Below the pieces are notes generated by a model. The model saw only the letters and a list, made by a program, of their open reading frames with translations, was not told where the DNA came from and searched no databases. Both the position numbers and the translations under genes were made by a program. Below are positions 50,164 to 61,276 of a stretch of DNA of 64,000 nt, piece by piece. Every line of letters begins with the position of its first letter. The stretch's first letter is position 1. This stretch comes from Calonectria ilicicola (Eukaryota > Ascomycota > Sordariomycetes > Hypocreales > Nectriaceae), in NCBI GenBank assembly GCA_020809705.1, contig CP085831.1, positions 3,844,001 through 3,908,000 of the forward strand, in the 5' to 3' direction.

Positions 50164-50861
50164 TGTGTCGCAAGTGCTGGTAGATTCAGCATCGACTCAG
50201 GTGAGGAACGGGAAATAAAGATAGTTCATGATTTTACAATATTCATGCGACCACCTCAATTCCAAAATCCAGAGCTAATACGACCAAGTCAGTTCGATTA
50301 TGTAATCAGTGATTTCTTTTGTGAAGGTCGCATCCTGAGTTGGCGCGTACCGGCCATTTGAGCATTTATCCGTCGCTGAAAACAGGGCTACCGGACTTTC
50401 GGAGTCAAAGGTATCTTTCTACAGGTTAATGCTCTTACAGGATAAACTTCCACCAGGATATCGGATACAGCGGCTTAGCTCGGGCGGATTAATGTAAGTA
50501 TGACAGTGGCTTTTTTTCATTTGATAAGGAATCAGAGGGGAGCCTTGTCGTTGTCTCTCGGCGTCCGGGTTAAGTCAATAGGATTTTAGAATTTTGATAC
50601 TATCAACATTGGTTAAAATTATACCGTAGAGATTTATATGGAATTTGGGGTGATAGAAATACTTGCACTCATATCCATGTTAGCCATCTAATTCCAGATC
50701 TCAAAAATGATGTTAGCAAAGTTCTCTAAGACCCAGGACAACATGTCACCAACATCTGTCAATAGAGATAGCAGAGTTCAGCTGTAACAATTGGCTTTGT
50801 CATTAAAACATTAAATCATTAGTACAATATAAAAATCACCAATGAATATATTTCTCTATTA
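50164..50861. other. Gene-free spacer
   Basis: Holds the promoter of the second P450 and the terminator of the flavoprotein monooxygenase. No gene seen. Confidence 0.45.
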
Positions 50862-52237
50862 CTACAATAAAGCATCGTAAGTGCCACCCGCCGGCACTGA
50901 TAGTTCTTCAATCGTGCCATGCTTTCCAGACTTGACATCCTCAGCGATGCGCTCAAAATGACACTCTGCATCCTTAATGCAGTCAAAATCTAAGACCCAG
51001 TCTCCCCGAGCTTGTGACACCTTTTCAGGATCTGCTTCCAAAACATCCCAATTGTCACCATGCCATAGTTCTCGAATCGCAGAACCTGCTTGGTGGGTTA
51101 CATGTGACCTGTTGAAGCGGATTCTTTCCATTACACGCAACGCGAGAGGCACATCTCCTTTGGCAAGTTGAAGGCACACAGCAGCCACAGCCCCGTCCTC
51201 CATCGCCTGAGATCCGCCTTGTCCAGAAGTTGGCAGATGGCAATGAGCAGCATCTCCAATAAGGACTATTCGTGATTTGGGGCTCAGCCAAGTTTTCAGC
51301 TCGTCTCTCCACACTAGCTTATAGTCGATCAGATTTTCTGGTGGAGTTACATCCAGGATTGCGTGGCACTGAGGATGGTATTCCTCTAAAAAGCTTCTCA
51401 CGTCTTCCTTTTTGGCTTTAGAAGACCACGACTCAGCAATGTCATCGTTGTCCTGCAAGTTGAGTATTAATGAGCGTTTGAGTGACTAGCGGTCAATCAA
51501 CTTACAGGATGTGTTAGAACCCATGCAAACTGCCTTCCCTCGTTCCACGAGTAAGCTAGCATGTGGCTATTCTTAGAAATCCAGATATTAATAATATCTT
51601 CTTCCTTGTTGAGATACTCTTGCAAGAGAGGATGATTCTTGACAGCATCCGTGACGGGGAAGTATGCACGAAAAATGGCAAACCCACTGTTCGTCTTTTC
51701 ATCTTTGAGACCCAAGACCTTTTGACGGGCAAGGCTTTTTGGCCCATCAGCTACAATAACACAGTCACCCTCAACTTTCTCTCCGTCAGCCAGTATGATA
51801 CCAGCTCGATCATCAGTCTCATAGTAATCATCCACCCCTACTCCAAATTTCATCTTCACACCCAACCTTTCAGCGTATTTTTGAAGAATCTGCCACATAT
51901 TTCCTCTCTGGCCAGCAAATTGTAGCCTTGCATGAGATTCGTCATGGTACCAAGGGTCCAAGTGTAAGTGATCACCATTTGCTTTTAACAATCGCATATG
52001 CTTTGCTTTTGTGATGCATATTTCCAAAAGCTCATCTGCAACCTTTCCATCATCCCAATCAACAATGATCCGGCCAGCATTGGCATAGAAATCGATGATG
52101 TCGCCATATTCGCTAGAGTTTCGGTACTTTTCAACAAGGGTGACTTCGAAGTTGCGTCTCTGGCATTCGATTGCAGCAGTTAAGCCACCAAAGCCTGCCC
52201 CAACAACGATAACCTGAAGAGGGATAGTAGAAGGCAT
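50862..52237 (-). CDS. FAD-dependent monooxygenase, salicylate hydroxylase-like
   Basis: Two exons, 51506-52237 then 50862-51452, with a 53-nt intron, giving 440 residues. I start at the ATG at 52237 because the dinucleotide fold begins right after it (VIVVGAGFGGLTAA); an in-frame ATG at 52315 would add 26 unremarkable residues. Group A flavoprotein hydroxylase motifs are complete: GxGxxG near the N-terminus, the DG motif in VIVADGPKS, and the GD motif in GDAAHCHLPTSGQGGSQAMEDG. The family uses NAD(P)H and oxygen to hydroxylate, often with decarboxylation, aromatic rings such as salicylate. It shares a 429-bp divergent promoter region with the NmrA-like gene. Confidence 0.94.
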
Positions 52238-52666
52238 TTTAGAAATCTTTCGTGTTGTTTCAGCTAAAGTAGAAACGAGTATCTCGTTTGATTCCTTAGA
52301 AGCGAATGGCCCCATCTGATAGTCAATACACCAATGCCTCAGTATGACTTATGACTGAAATATTCGTTAAGGAGCGGACAAAATTCATGAATTGGTACTA
52401 TGGATTCTTTGTCGGGAGTAATATAATACATATCCAATCATGCAATATTCCGTCATGGATACCCGTACGTGGCCAGTGCGTTTATCACAACTATCAATTG
52501 TTTGGCTTACAAATGAATCAATCAAGGCCGAATCGGATTTTTTGGTTATTTCGAACGCTTCATCCTTCACTAAACTCTTTTAAAGACAAAAAGTGTTACA
52601 TGCGCAATAAGGCAGTGTAAACACAGAATCTTTGTCGAGTGAAGAATAACTTTCAGTTCACACGCC
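52238..52666. promoter_or_regulatory. Bidirectional promoter region
   Basis: A 429-bp interval between two divergent cluster genes, the monooxygenase (minus) and the NmrA-like gene (plus). Co-regulation of the pair through this shared region is likely. I could not define individual regulator sites with confidence. Confidence 0.5.
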
Positions 52667-53652
52667 ATGACTCGTGTTATCACTGTATTTGGGTCTACTG
52701 GCCTTCAAGGCGGTTCGGTACATTTCTCCAGACACTCTTGAGTAAAGCTTTTGCTAATATGTATGTATAGATCGTCCGTCATCTGTCTTCACTCGGCGAG
52801 TATTCTATTAGAGCAGTAACACGCAATGCCTCCAGTACTCCAGCAAGAGCACTCGCCAGTCTACCCAATGTAAAACTTGTTGTGGCCGATATGACACAAA
52901 AAGAAACTCTTTATGAAGCGATGAAAGGGGTAGAAGCCATCTTTGCAATTACCAACTTTTATGATTCTGAAGTTCAAAATGATCCTCTCAGTGAGGTACG
53001 ACAAGGCTGCACATTGGCAGATGTCGCACTTGACACTGGAGTAGAACTAGTCATTTGGTCCGGTGTTCCAAGCGCTCTGATTCGGTCAGGAGGCAAGTAC
53101 AAGAGCAATCATCTCGTCGAGAATAAAAACACAATTTCCCAATATCTGAAATACCGCAAGGTCCCGCATATAAACCTCAATGTGGGATTTTACTTGGACA
53201 ATTGGGGAGCTACTTATCTTAATGGCATGGTTCATGGAGGTCTGTCCAAATCTCCGGACGGTAAAATTGAACTGACCCAGCCAATGTTGAAACCAGAGGC
53301 TAAGCAGGGCATGATATGGGTAGAAAAGGATCTTGGACGCGTTGTGGCCGCAATCTTGGCCAATTGGCGCAAGAATTCGGCGCTGCTGGGGAGCACTCTC
53401 TGGGCCGCGTTTGATCACCATTGCATGTCGGACGTGATAGCAGAGATCCAGAAGCAAACCGATTGCGAGGTTCGACTAATAACTCCTTCGACAACCGGCA
53501 TTCCAGACTTGGATGAGCTATATGGTTACGAAAATGAATGGGGTGTTCTCACCGATATCCCACTGCCAGATCCCTCAACTGTGAATCTAGGCGTCAAGTT
53601 CCACACCCTTGCTGATTGGGTGAAGGAAGTTATTGTACCTGCCATAGAGTAA
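52667..53652 (+). CDS. NmrA-like NAD(P)-binding protein
   Basis: Two exons, 52667-52717 and 52771-53652, giving 310 residues. The 53-nt intron splits the Rossmann motif, and joining restores it: VITVFGSTGLQGGSIVRHL. Later parts fit the NmrA family: VVADMTQKETL, GVEAIFAITNF, and VELVIWSGVPS. NmrA-like proteins are atypical short-chain dehydrogenases that often lack the catalytic Tyr-x-x-x-Lys and may sense the NAD(P) redox state; isoflavone-reductase-like members do catalyse reductions. Within this cluster either a reductase or a regulator role is possible. It is divergent from the monooxygenase and convergent with a Zn2Cys6 regulator. Confidence 0.93.
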
Positions 53653-53766
53653 GACTGCGCGATACATGCGTTAATTTCACGCCCATTTCATACCAATTCT
53701 GGGATCTCCGAAGCGGGTTATGTGAATTTGTGGTCCGGGTCTTTCATTTAATGCGTCTTGACTTAA

Positions 53767-56442
53767 TCATTCCTCCCCATTTATCAGTTTATCATTATCA
53801 AAGGTTCCCAGTGAATAATCTATCAGTTGATCCAAATCCATTGCAAAACAATCCATTATTGTTTCACCAAGGGCCAAACAATCAGACAGGTCTTGATCCA
53901 GGATTTCGAAGCCTGATAATTGAAGGGAATCATCAAGTAGCCCATTCAACAGACTTTCGCTTGTATGATCTAATGGTTCTGTAATAACACCGAGATCATT
54001 TAAAGCATAGACTGGATTGATAATTTGTGTAGACGCTGGTTTGTCAAGTTGATGACACGTTGTCTGAGTTAATTCCGCGTCACTGGACGAATATCTGTAA
54101 ACATTCCTGTCTCCCCGTCCTTTATTGTTTGGGATAGAGTTGGTTTGATTGACCCTTAGCTCATTTGGGCTCGAGGCCAAATAAATGGCGGAATCTGGGT
54201 TTGATCAAGCAAGTCAGCCATGGACGAATTAATTTATGATTCCAACATTACGGATATGATGTCATGGGGATAATTGAAATCACAGAGATTGCTGTATTTG
54301 ACGTGCTTCAATTGGAGATTCGTCTTACCCAGTTCTACAGATTCCTCCGTGTCGTTCGAAAGAGCTGCAACTTGTTCTATCAGTCGTTCTCGATAATTAT
54401 CGGTCCACCGTGGCGATGCAGCTTCATTCGTAGCAGCAGCTAAAGGCGACTTATCGACATATAAACTCTTATTCGGCTCATATATCGGGTTGACCGGCTC
54501 CATTGTAATGAGGGGTGGTTCCAGAATGTCTTTGAATCGTAAAAAGAAGGTGCCAACAAAAGGATCTCTTAATTGTGTTGTAGATAATTGTGCCTTTTCA
54601 AAAGCGCTGACTCGCATCAATGTCTGGATCTAAATTACCGTTAGTCAAATATTCTCAATTTGAGGTTTTACTGACCCAGAGATTTGTTGGCTTATAATTC
54701 CTCTTCAGGGCCCCTTGAATCATGATAACGATTTGGATCCTATGAACGAGCTCCTTGCGTTGAATTTGATCCTCGCAGCGATCTAATTGGTTCATAAAGA
54801 CTAGAGCAGCCTAGAAACAACAGTAACCCAAGAATGGCGGCTATATTTATTCGAATTAGTGTGAGGACTAGAAATACAGATCGAGATATATCCAAGTACC
54901 AGAATAAACACCCGGTTTGTGATGAGAAATATGCAAAGTTCATAAATACTCTCTGCGCTGGCTTCGCATTCATGAATTCGACCAGCAAGAAACGTCGCCA
55001 CCGAGCGCGATTCTACTTGATCGATATTCCCAAATTGTGGTAACTGCGACGATGCTGGCAAGAAGTTTCGATTCAGCAATATACTACAACAATCCCGTAT
55101 TAATGAAATGATGACCTCAGAAGCCAGTTCCGATCTATCATTTAAGGTGGAGCTGAAGGCTTCTGAGTCAAGGTCCAAGTTTTAGGCGATAGTTATCGAA
55201 AACCGGTCCAACTTGAGCCGTAATTTTGAGAATCTTGAACTTAGTTTCCAAGGATATATTCCGTTATCCTCTTGGGGATCTTGTGTAGTATATTCCACAA
55301 AGCTCAACGTCATCATCGCGGCGTCTTCGATTCTGCAATCTTTTGTAGAATCCCTTTGAGTAGTCCTAGGGAATTGACCGGTAAATGCCTGAATTGATGG
55401 TATTAATGCGCTATTGGTAAATGCGAACCCCACAAAAGTCCAAATAAGAAAACGGCGGGATACGTTAAATATTTTCTCAGGAAGGTCTTCCATATCGGTC
55501 TGTGAGATTAATGGCACGAGGGATTGCGCCAGGCCTGGTTTGTTTAGGTTTATAGCACGAGTATAATTGAAAGGTAGGCTCACCAATGTCGCACCACGCC
55601 TGGGCACCATTCCCTTTATTAATCTCATATTGTGATAAAGCACACATCGCAATCATGGATTCAATCTTACGCGCGTTGACATCAGATTCCATCAGCATAA
55701 ACCTGCATTTTGATGCAATTCGGTGTTCCAGCGATGCGTCGTTATCGTCGGACAAAGATTTATGAGCAGAATATCTGACGCTGATCAGGCATAATGATGC
55801 CACTAAAAATGATGGACAGTCAGGCTCCAATATCCAGCCCAGCCCGGCGTCCGGATGAATAATTGGCAGTTGTTGGTGATTAACAACAGTGAAAAATATC
55901 TCCAATAAATGACAAACAAGGCTGTGAGACAATCCATCTATTCTTCAGGGTATGTTAGCTCAATAATATCTTTCCGCATGCGTAACTGACTGGTACTCAG
56001 GACGTTGATGTATTTGTCGCAGTCTTTCTCTCACCGCTAGATTATAGGGTACTGCCGACTCTGCAAAGTCTTCGAATGGCGATGGTGGTGGGGACGGTGA
56101 GCAATCTGCATCTTTAGCAACAGATTCTGCTTCGGGAGGCGGACTTGGGTGAACATTCGTCACCAAAATGGCATCATTTACAGTGCTGCCGTCATCAGTC
56201 AAACGTACTCTAGGGCCCCGTTTCCGTCGGTTCGTTTCATAGTGACATTGGAAATCGTGCTTCAAACAAAGTGAGCAAGGCGCAGTGCCCGAGCATTTAG
56301 CCTACCCATAATTCCATTCATTAGGCCTGTTTGTTTCGAGGTTGGACGTTGGAGAGTGAAGTACCTTTCTTTTACGACACGCCTCACAAGCAATCGTGAT
56401 TTTGCGCCTGAGGGCCGCACTGACGGCTCTATTATTTGACAT
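53767..56442 (-). CDS. Zn2Cys6 transcription factor with in-frame stop (possibly broken)
   Basis: Exons, in transcript order: 56365-56442, 55997-56301, 55584-55942, 54900-55534, 54676-54810, 54284-54623, 53767-54194. The zinc cluster is complete (Cys19, 22, 29, 35, 38, 45: CEACRKRKAKC then CSLCLKHDFQC), and a fungal-type regulator middle region follows (HLLEIFFTVVN, later ILLNRNFLP). The exons keep one frame except for a TAA at 55182-55184 within exon 4. Either this is a nonsense mutation, or a poor 60-nt intron (GTTGGA...CTTCAG) removes it. The last junction is also uncertain: a better donor at 54251 would give a short tail, and the weak donor at 54283 gives the acidic C-terminus ending at 53767. 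It is probably a regulator of the surrounding cluster, possibly inactive. Confidence 0.75.
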
Positions 56443-56829
56443 TGAAGCGGGCATCAATTAGTCAATTTAATGTCGGTGAGAGCGTGGATTTCACGATCAA
56501 CTCGTGGGTTCACCTGGAATCTCGCTGCAGGAAAATGAGAGACCGTTGCCAGAGTAGTGTTGCAACACTCATGAGTGACAAAGTGGAGCCCACAGAAACC
56601 AATCAGACATTTATCCGCCGAGGTGTTACTACACCACAACAGGAAAAAGCAAGATTCTTGGATCAAACTCTCTAGGAGATTACCCTCGGCCTTTATCAAT
56701 GCGCTAGCGATCGCTCGGCGGATGAGTAAAAAGAACGGGGTGACTATCAAAAGCCCATCGAGCGTGGACGAGTAAATATTGATAGCCAACGTCAAAATTC
56801 GCATTCGTTTTACCTAATGCAGTTCTGGG

Positions 56830-58653
56830 CTATGCCACCATCTGCTCTTCTCCTAATGACTGCATCACCTCTCGCCAAGGACTCATTACCCCGCTTCCTG
56901 CTTTAGCGCTATCACAGCGTCTCCATGTTTCAAGCAATACGCGCTCAGCCCCATGTGTAGATTTCATGCCAAGTAGATGCAGGCCCTGCCACCTGTCCAA
57001 AATTACGTCTCGCAGTAATTGAGACTTTAATTCGAGTCCAACAACAAAAAGGGGCCAGGCGAGGTTTGCACCGGGGCCACGGATGTCTGGGACCAGGGCC
57101 AAAAGATCCAAAATGCTGTCTACTGATTTCTGGATCTCTGTTGGTAAGGCTTGAGTTAAGGGAGCGGATATTCTATGCGTGTAAATGTGAGCGGCATGAC
57201 GGAAAATTTCGGCAGTGGCCCCTGTTCTTCTCCAGAGGTCATTTTGAGCGATTGATGTATCTGCAGGAAGAAAGAAGTTGTCCTTGCGGTATGCACTAGC
57301 CAGCTGTATTGGTTTTCGTACATCAATCTCACTGGCTGAGATCTCTTGTTGTAGCAATGCGACTTGGTATTGTAGGTCTGCATCGCTGAGGCTCAAATCA
57401 GCCCGAGCTTTCTGTAATAAGGCGACTTTGAGCTATAGATAAATACCAGTTAGCCACCAAGTCAGCAGCCCTCGACCCAACATGACAGCCACTTACCAGA
57501 AGTTTTGGCAACTTTACTGAGTGGCCCAAGAAAGGATCTACTACCTGTTGAGAGGAGCCTGCAACTTGGTTCTCAGAATCTTCAAGCCACTGACTGATAA
57601 TCCCCGTGGGCTTTTGGCCAAAAACCATGGTTGCGTGAAATCCAGCCATAAATACCCACGACTTTAAGAAGGGATCAAGTTGGCTTGTATCAGATTTCGA
57701 TCGGAGCCAACCCTCAAGCCCAGCGTAATGATGCCTCCAATTTTTCGATCCGTTACCAACCTATATTCCAGATTAACAAGGATGATAATTTCAGACGGTA
57801 ATGGGTACACCCTACCTCGATTGATATGAGACAGAGCATGGTAGCCAGGGTGGACTCTGATGAAGCTAATACTGGGTCTTGTAGCCGCTTTTCCATCTCT
57901 ATGAGCGCCTTTCTCATATATAATGACCAAGAATTGTCAACTCTGCCCTCCCATCGGCCAAGGTGAGCAGCCGACACAGCAAGGATTGAGTATAGAAGAG
58001 CTTGGTCGGATAACGCCATAGGTATAAAAGAACGATATACGTTTTCATGATAATCTATAGCTAGAGCAATTCTTGCCACATTTTCTGTCGAAAATATTGT
58101 TTAGTAAAGTCAGGCATTTTGAGAGTTGATAAAACACACTTGCATAATGTTGAATCAAGCGCCTTTCATGGTCAGGAACACCGAAGGCTGATAGTGAAGT
58201 CAATGGAATTCTTGCTAAGGAATAAGTTAGGACAACATAAAAACAGTAGAGAGTAGCGGATCTACCCTTCGCATATGTATTCACAAGGCCTTTTCCATTT
58301 GACCTAGCTGAGCGTTGACCCTTGACATAATTGCTACAAGCGGTAGACAATTTCCGCCTGGGGCGCTTGATCTTGGGCCACTGAGGCTGATTTGCATAAC
58401 CCGCGCATTTCACCTCGGATTCGAGGCAGGTCTTACATTCTATGCAGGTTAGTTCCGAGGACAAGCACCAACCAATAGGGGCCCATGTGGAGAGAGCCCC
58501 TTCAAATGACATGTCGGGTTATTCGCATGTGGAGACTGACCTACCTGGAAGTTCTTTGGAGCAACATAGATTTTGTGATACACAAGTCCAGCAAGACCCG
58601 GTCAGATTGGGTCTACTGTATTCAACGTTAAGAAGCTCATAGGCATGTTCCAT
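56830..58653 (-). CDS. Zn2Cys6 transcription factor
   Basis: Six exons, in transcript order 58545-58653, 58266-58439, 58140-58214, 57816-58084, 57497-57760, 56830-57432, giving 497 residues with no stop. Introns are 51-105 nt with normal branch sites. The zinc cluster is split by intron 1 and has exact spacing after joining: C21-x2-C24-x6-C31-x6-C38-x2-C41-x6-C48, followed by AGYANQPQWP as in the GSCWTC family of fungal regulators. The segment between Cys24 and Cys31 (VSQNLC) lacks the usual Lys/Arg that contact DNA. The rest matches the Fungal_trans_2-type middle domain (ARIPLTSLSAFGVPDHERRL, then SDQALLYSILAVSAAHLG). It likely controls part of the cluster. Confidence 0.88.
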
Positions 58654-60466
58654 TGCTGAGCAAACCAGGGTGCATTAGGGAGGAAGTTTTCACCTGGCGA
58701 CAACAGCAGGTGGGTTTCCAGTATGGACAACTTTGGGTTTGGCTAATGGAAGTGCGGGGAAAGATAGGCGGAAAGTCCGGGAAATGGCACAAACTCGGCC
58801 AAGCATAATTCTGAATTATCACAAGTCTACTGGCCGGAAGATAGCATGATTCGCCAGGCGCGAGATAAGGGCATCAGCCGCTTTCTGGGGAAATGGAGTG
58901 GGGTCTGCGGCCCTTGCAAAAGAGTGGCTGGAGAGCTTCCACATGATCAAACTAACGCGTACCAGGATCTAACCTGATTTGGACATGGATCTGGCCCAGT
59001 GACCGAGATTGCGTCTCTTGATAGCAGTTCCAAGTGCGTGCTAGCTTGTTCTAGCCACGTGGGTCTAAGTTCGAATCTCTTTCGCGTAAAAACGCGGTGA
59101 ATCCGGCAAAAAGAATTGACCAATTAGCGTTGAATACGGGTTTAAGTTCTGATTATGTCAGCAGACATCTTCTTTTAGTTGCCAGCACACACGTTGGTGG
59201 AGAAAAAACTGGATGCACGGAATTGAAAGATCTCTCGAACAGGACACTTACACGAGCTGCTTGTCCACCACAACCCACTCTCAAAGATGGTGAATTAGTA
59301 TTGCATAAAAAACCATAATTGGTTAATAAGGCTTGAACGAATGCACCAGGAAGACCAAGTAACCTCTGTTGCAACAATCCAGTCATCTCTTACCCTAGAC
59401 CTGATTGCCTGCGTAGTCCAATCATTCGCACACGCCGGCCATTAAGAATTGAACGTTACAATGCCATAAAACAATAGAATGATAAGCTAGAACTGATGCA
59501 TTTGAAAATATTTTCTACGGATCTAAAACTTCAGGTCACTTTTTGCAATGGGAATTGGACAAGTGTATCTTCCTGGTAACGCCGCCTCTTCTGGGTGGGC
59601 CGTTGACCCTAACAATATTATTGAGTGCAACGACCCTTGTGCCTGCGCGACGGTCCGACTCGCTGTGAGTGGATACTGATTTCGAGGTGGTTGCCGATTA
59701 CCGGGCTGTCGCCCAGAGCCTGTCCTCCAAGACATGGATCGCCTCGCCAAGAAAGGCGGGACATCCTTGCTGAGCTCCTCAAGGCCCGCGTCTTGACGGC
59801 TGCACGAAGCCGCATTGTTAACCTCGAAGAGGGAATTGGTTTTGATGTTTTCTTGACCTCATCACGCTCCATTCTTGTTCTGCTTAGAGCGGACTAGCCC
59901 CTCTAATCCAGGAGAAACACGTTCCGAGCCTCTGCTTTCCGTCTTGGCCATCTCATGTTGCATTTTGGCCATGCATATTCTGCTATGGTGTTCGCTTTCG
60001 GCTTTGGCCCGGATGTAAACTACTAAGCTGACCACTTGGATGGAGCGTGTGACGTGGGTCGCCCTAAAAAAAGCGGCCACCGTTGCATTGGGGCTACAAC
60101 GTTGAGCATCTGGGTTCCATCGAAAAAGGGGGCCTCACCCTTTCAGGAAAAACTCTCGAGAAGCCGCATCGACACATCGTACCGCAAGGGTAGAATGCGG
60201 AAAGATCAACAACGCACTGACCGTTGTCCGGGACAAAAGGCCGCCATAACGGAGATGTCTCTCTTAGGAAATGGCCGCAGCCAGGAGTAAGTCAGTATAA
60301 GACAGCTATTCTATCTCGAAGGTAAGAGAAGAAATATATAGAATCATCACCAATTCAGACTCCTTCACATCTTTAAACTCACCGAAAAAAGGTCAGACTC
60401 TATTTTTGCGCTCCCATGGTCTTTTCTCACCTAGACTAACATTGAGCTTCACAGTCCGTCGCCAAC
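58654..60466. other. Long spacer with possible gene remnant
   Basis: No intact gene. Bases about 59600-59900 are GC-normal, and overlapping frames carry protein-like pieces (for example RDILAELLKARVLTAARSR), which may be the wreck of a gene or a non-coding RNA. Bases 60350-60466 look like the promoter and 5' leader of the small secreted protein. Confidence 0.4.
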
Positions 60467-60685
60467 ATGCAGTTCTCCCTCGCTATCGTCCTTGCCACCG
60501 CCGGCACCGCTCTGGCAGCCTGCACTCCCGGCACCTACTCGTGCCTCGGTACCCAGGAGATTGGCGTGTGCGACTCTAGCGGCGTGTGGGTTGTCAGCTC
60601 GCTCTGCGGCCGTGGTGGCAGCTGTGACGATGGCAGCACCGCCTGCCGCAACGACGCCAATGGCGTACCCCACTGCTACTGTTAA
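60467..60685 (+). CDS. Small secreted cysteine-rich protein (effector-like)
   Basis: A 72-residue single exon with a good start context (caacATGc). The first 17-18 residues are a signal peptide (MQFSLAIVLATAGTALA, cleavage after Ala). The mature peptide of about 54 residues has eight cysteines, an even number suggesting four disulfides, and ends in CYC. No family is recognised. Size, secretion and cysteine content are those of effector-like or antimicrobial small proteins of fungi. It lies alone between two spacers, upstream of the NACHT gene. Confidence 0.85.
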   Translation: MQFSLAIVLATAGTALAACTPGTYSCLGTQEIGVCDSSGVWVVSSLCGRGGSCDDGSTACRNDANGVPHCYC

Positions 60686-61276
60686 AGACCGAGAGTCCTG
60701 GGGATGTTTTAATGTGTTATAGTAAAGTCAAAGAGGAAAGGTGGCGAGAAGTCTTTAGTATTTGAGTTTGAAATTGCTGGAGGCCTTGCCAAATAATTTG
60801 CGGTTGGAGTAGACTGAGGCTCAGCGAGGGATCGCGAACATGCTGTCTCCAGCCACTTTCTATATGTCTGGCGATCTTCCCCCGCCTTTAGCTTCATATA
60901 AATAATCACCAATGACTTTAGTTTGCATAAATAACTAATTATCTCGTCCATCCTAATTTCATCCTGATTTGGAATTTGCTTTGCGGGTTGGCCATATGAT
61001 TGGTTGCCTCGCACGGCATACAGCCTCGACACATCTGCATATTTTAGCCACACAAGGCAAATGAATGTATGACTAAGGCGAAAACTCGTGCGGGGTTTTC
61101 CATTCTGACCTCCATCCCTCATCCAACAACTGCACATTTCGCTGTTTCCTTGGTGATGCCAAACCCGTCCTGATCGTGTCTATTCTCCGGCCTGGTCCTT
61201 GGAATCTGGTTCTATCTACTGCCTCTCATCTCAGACCTTGGACTCCTATGCGGCAACTCGGAGCGGACAGTTGGGC
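60686..61276. other. Spacer and promoter of the NACHT gene
   Basis: No gene supported on either strand. Confidence 0.4.

Noticed and set aside
60709..61137. A 142-codon minus-strand gene
   Set aside because: No recognisable domain; composition and position fit the spacer between two + strand genes.
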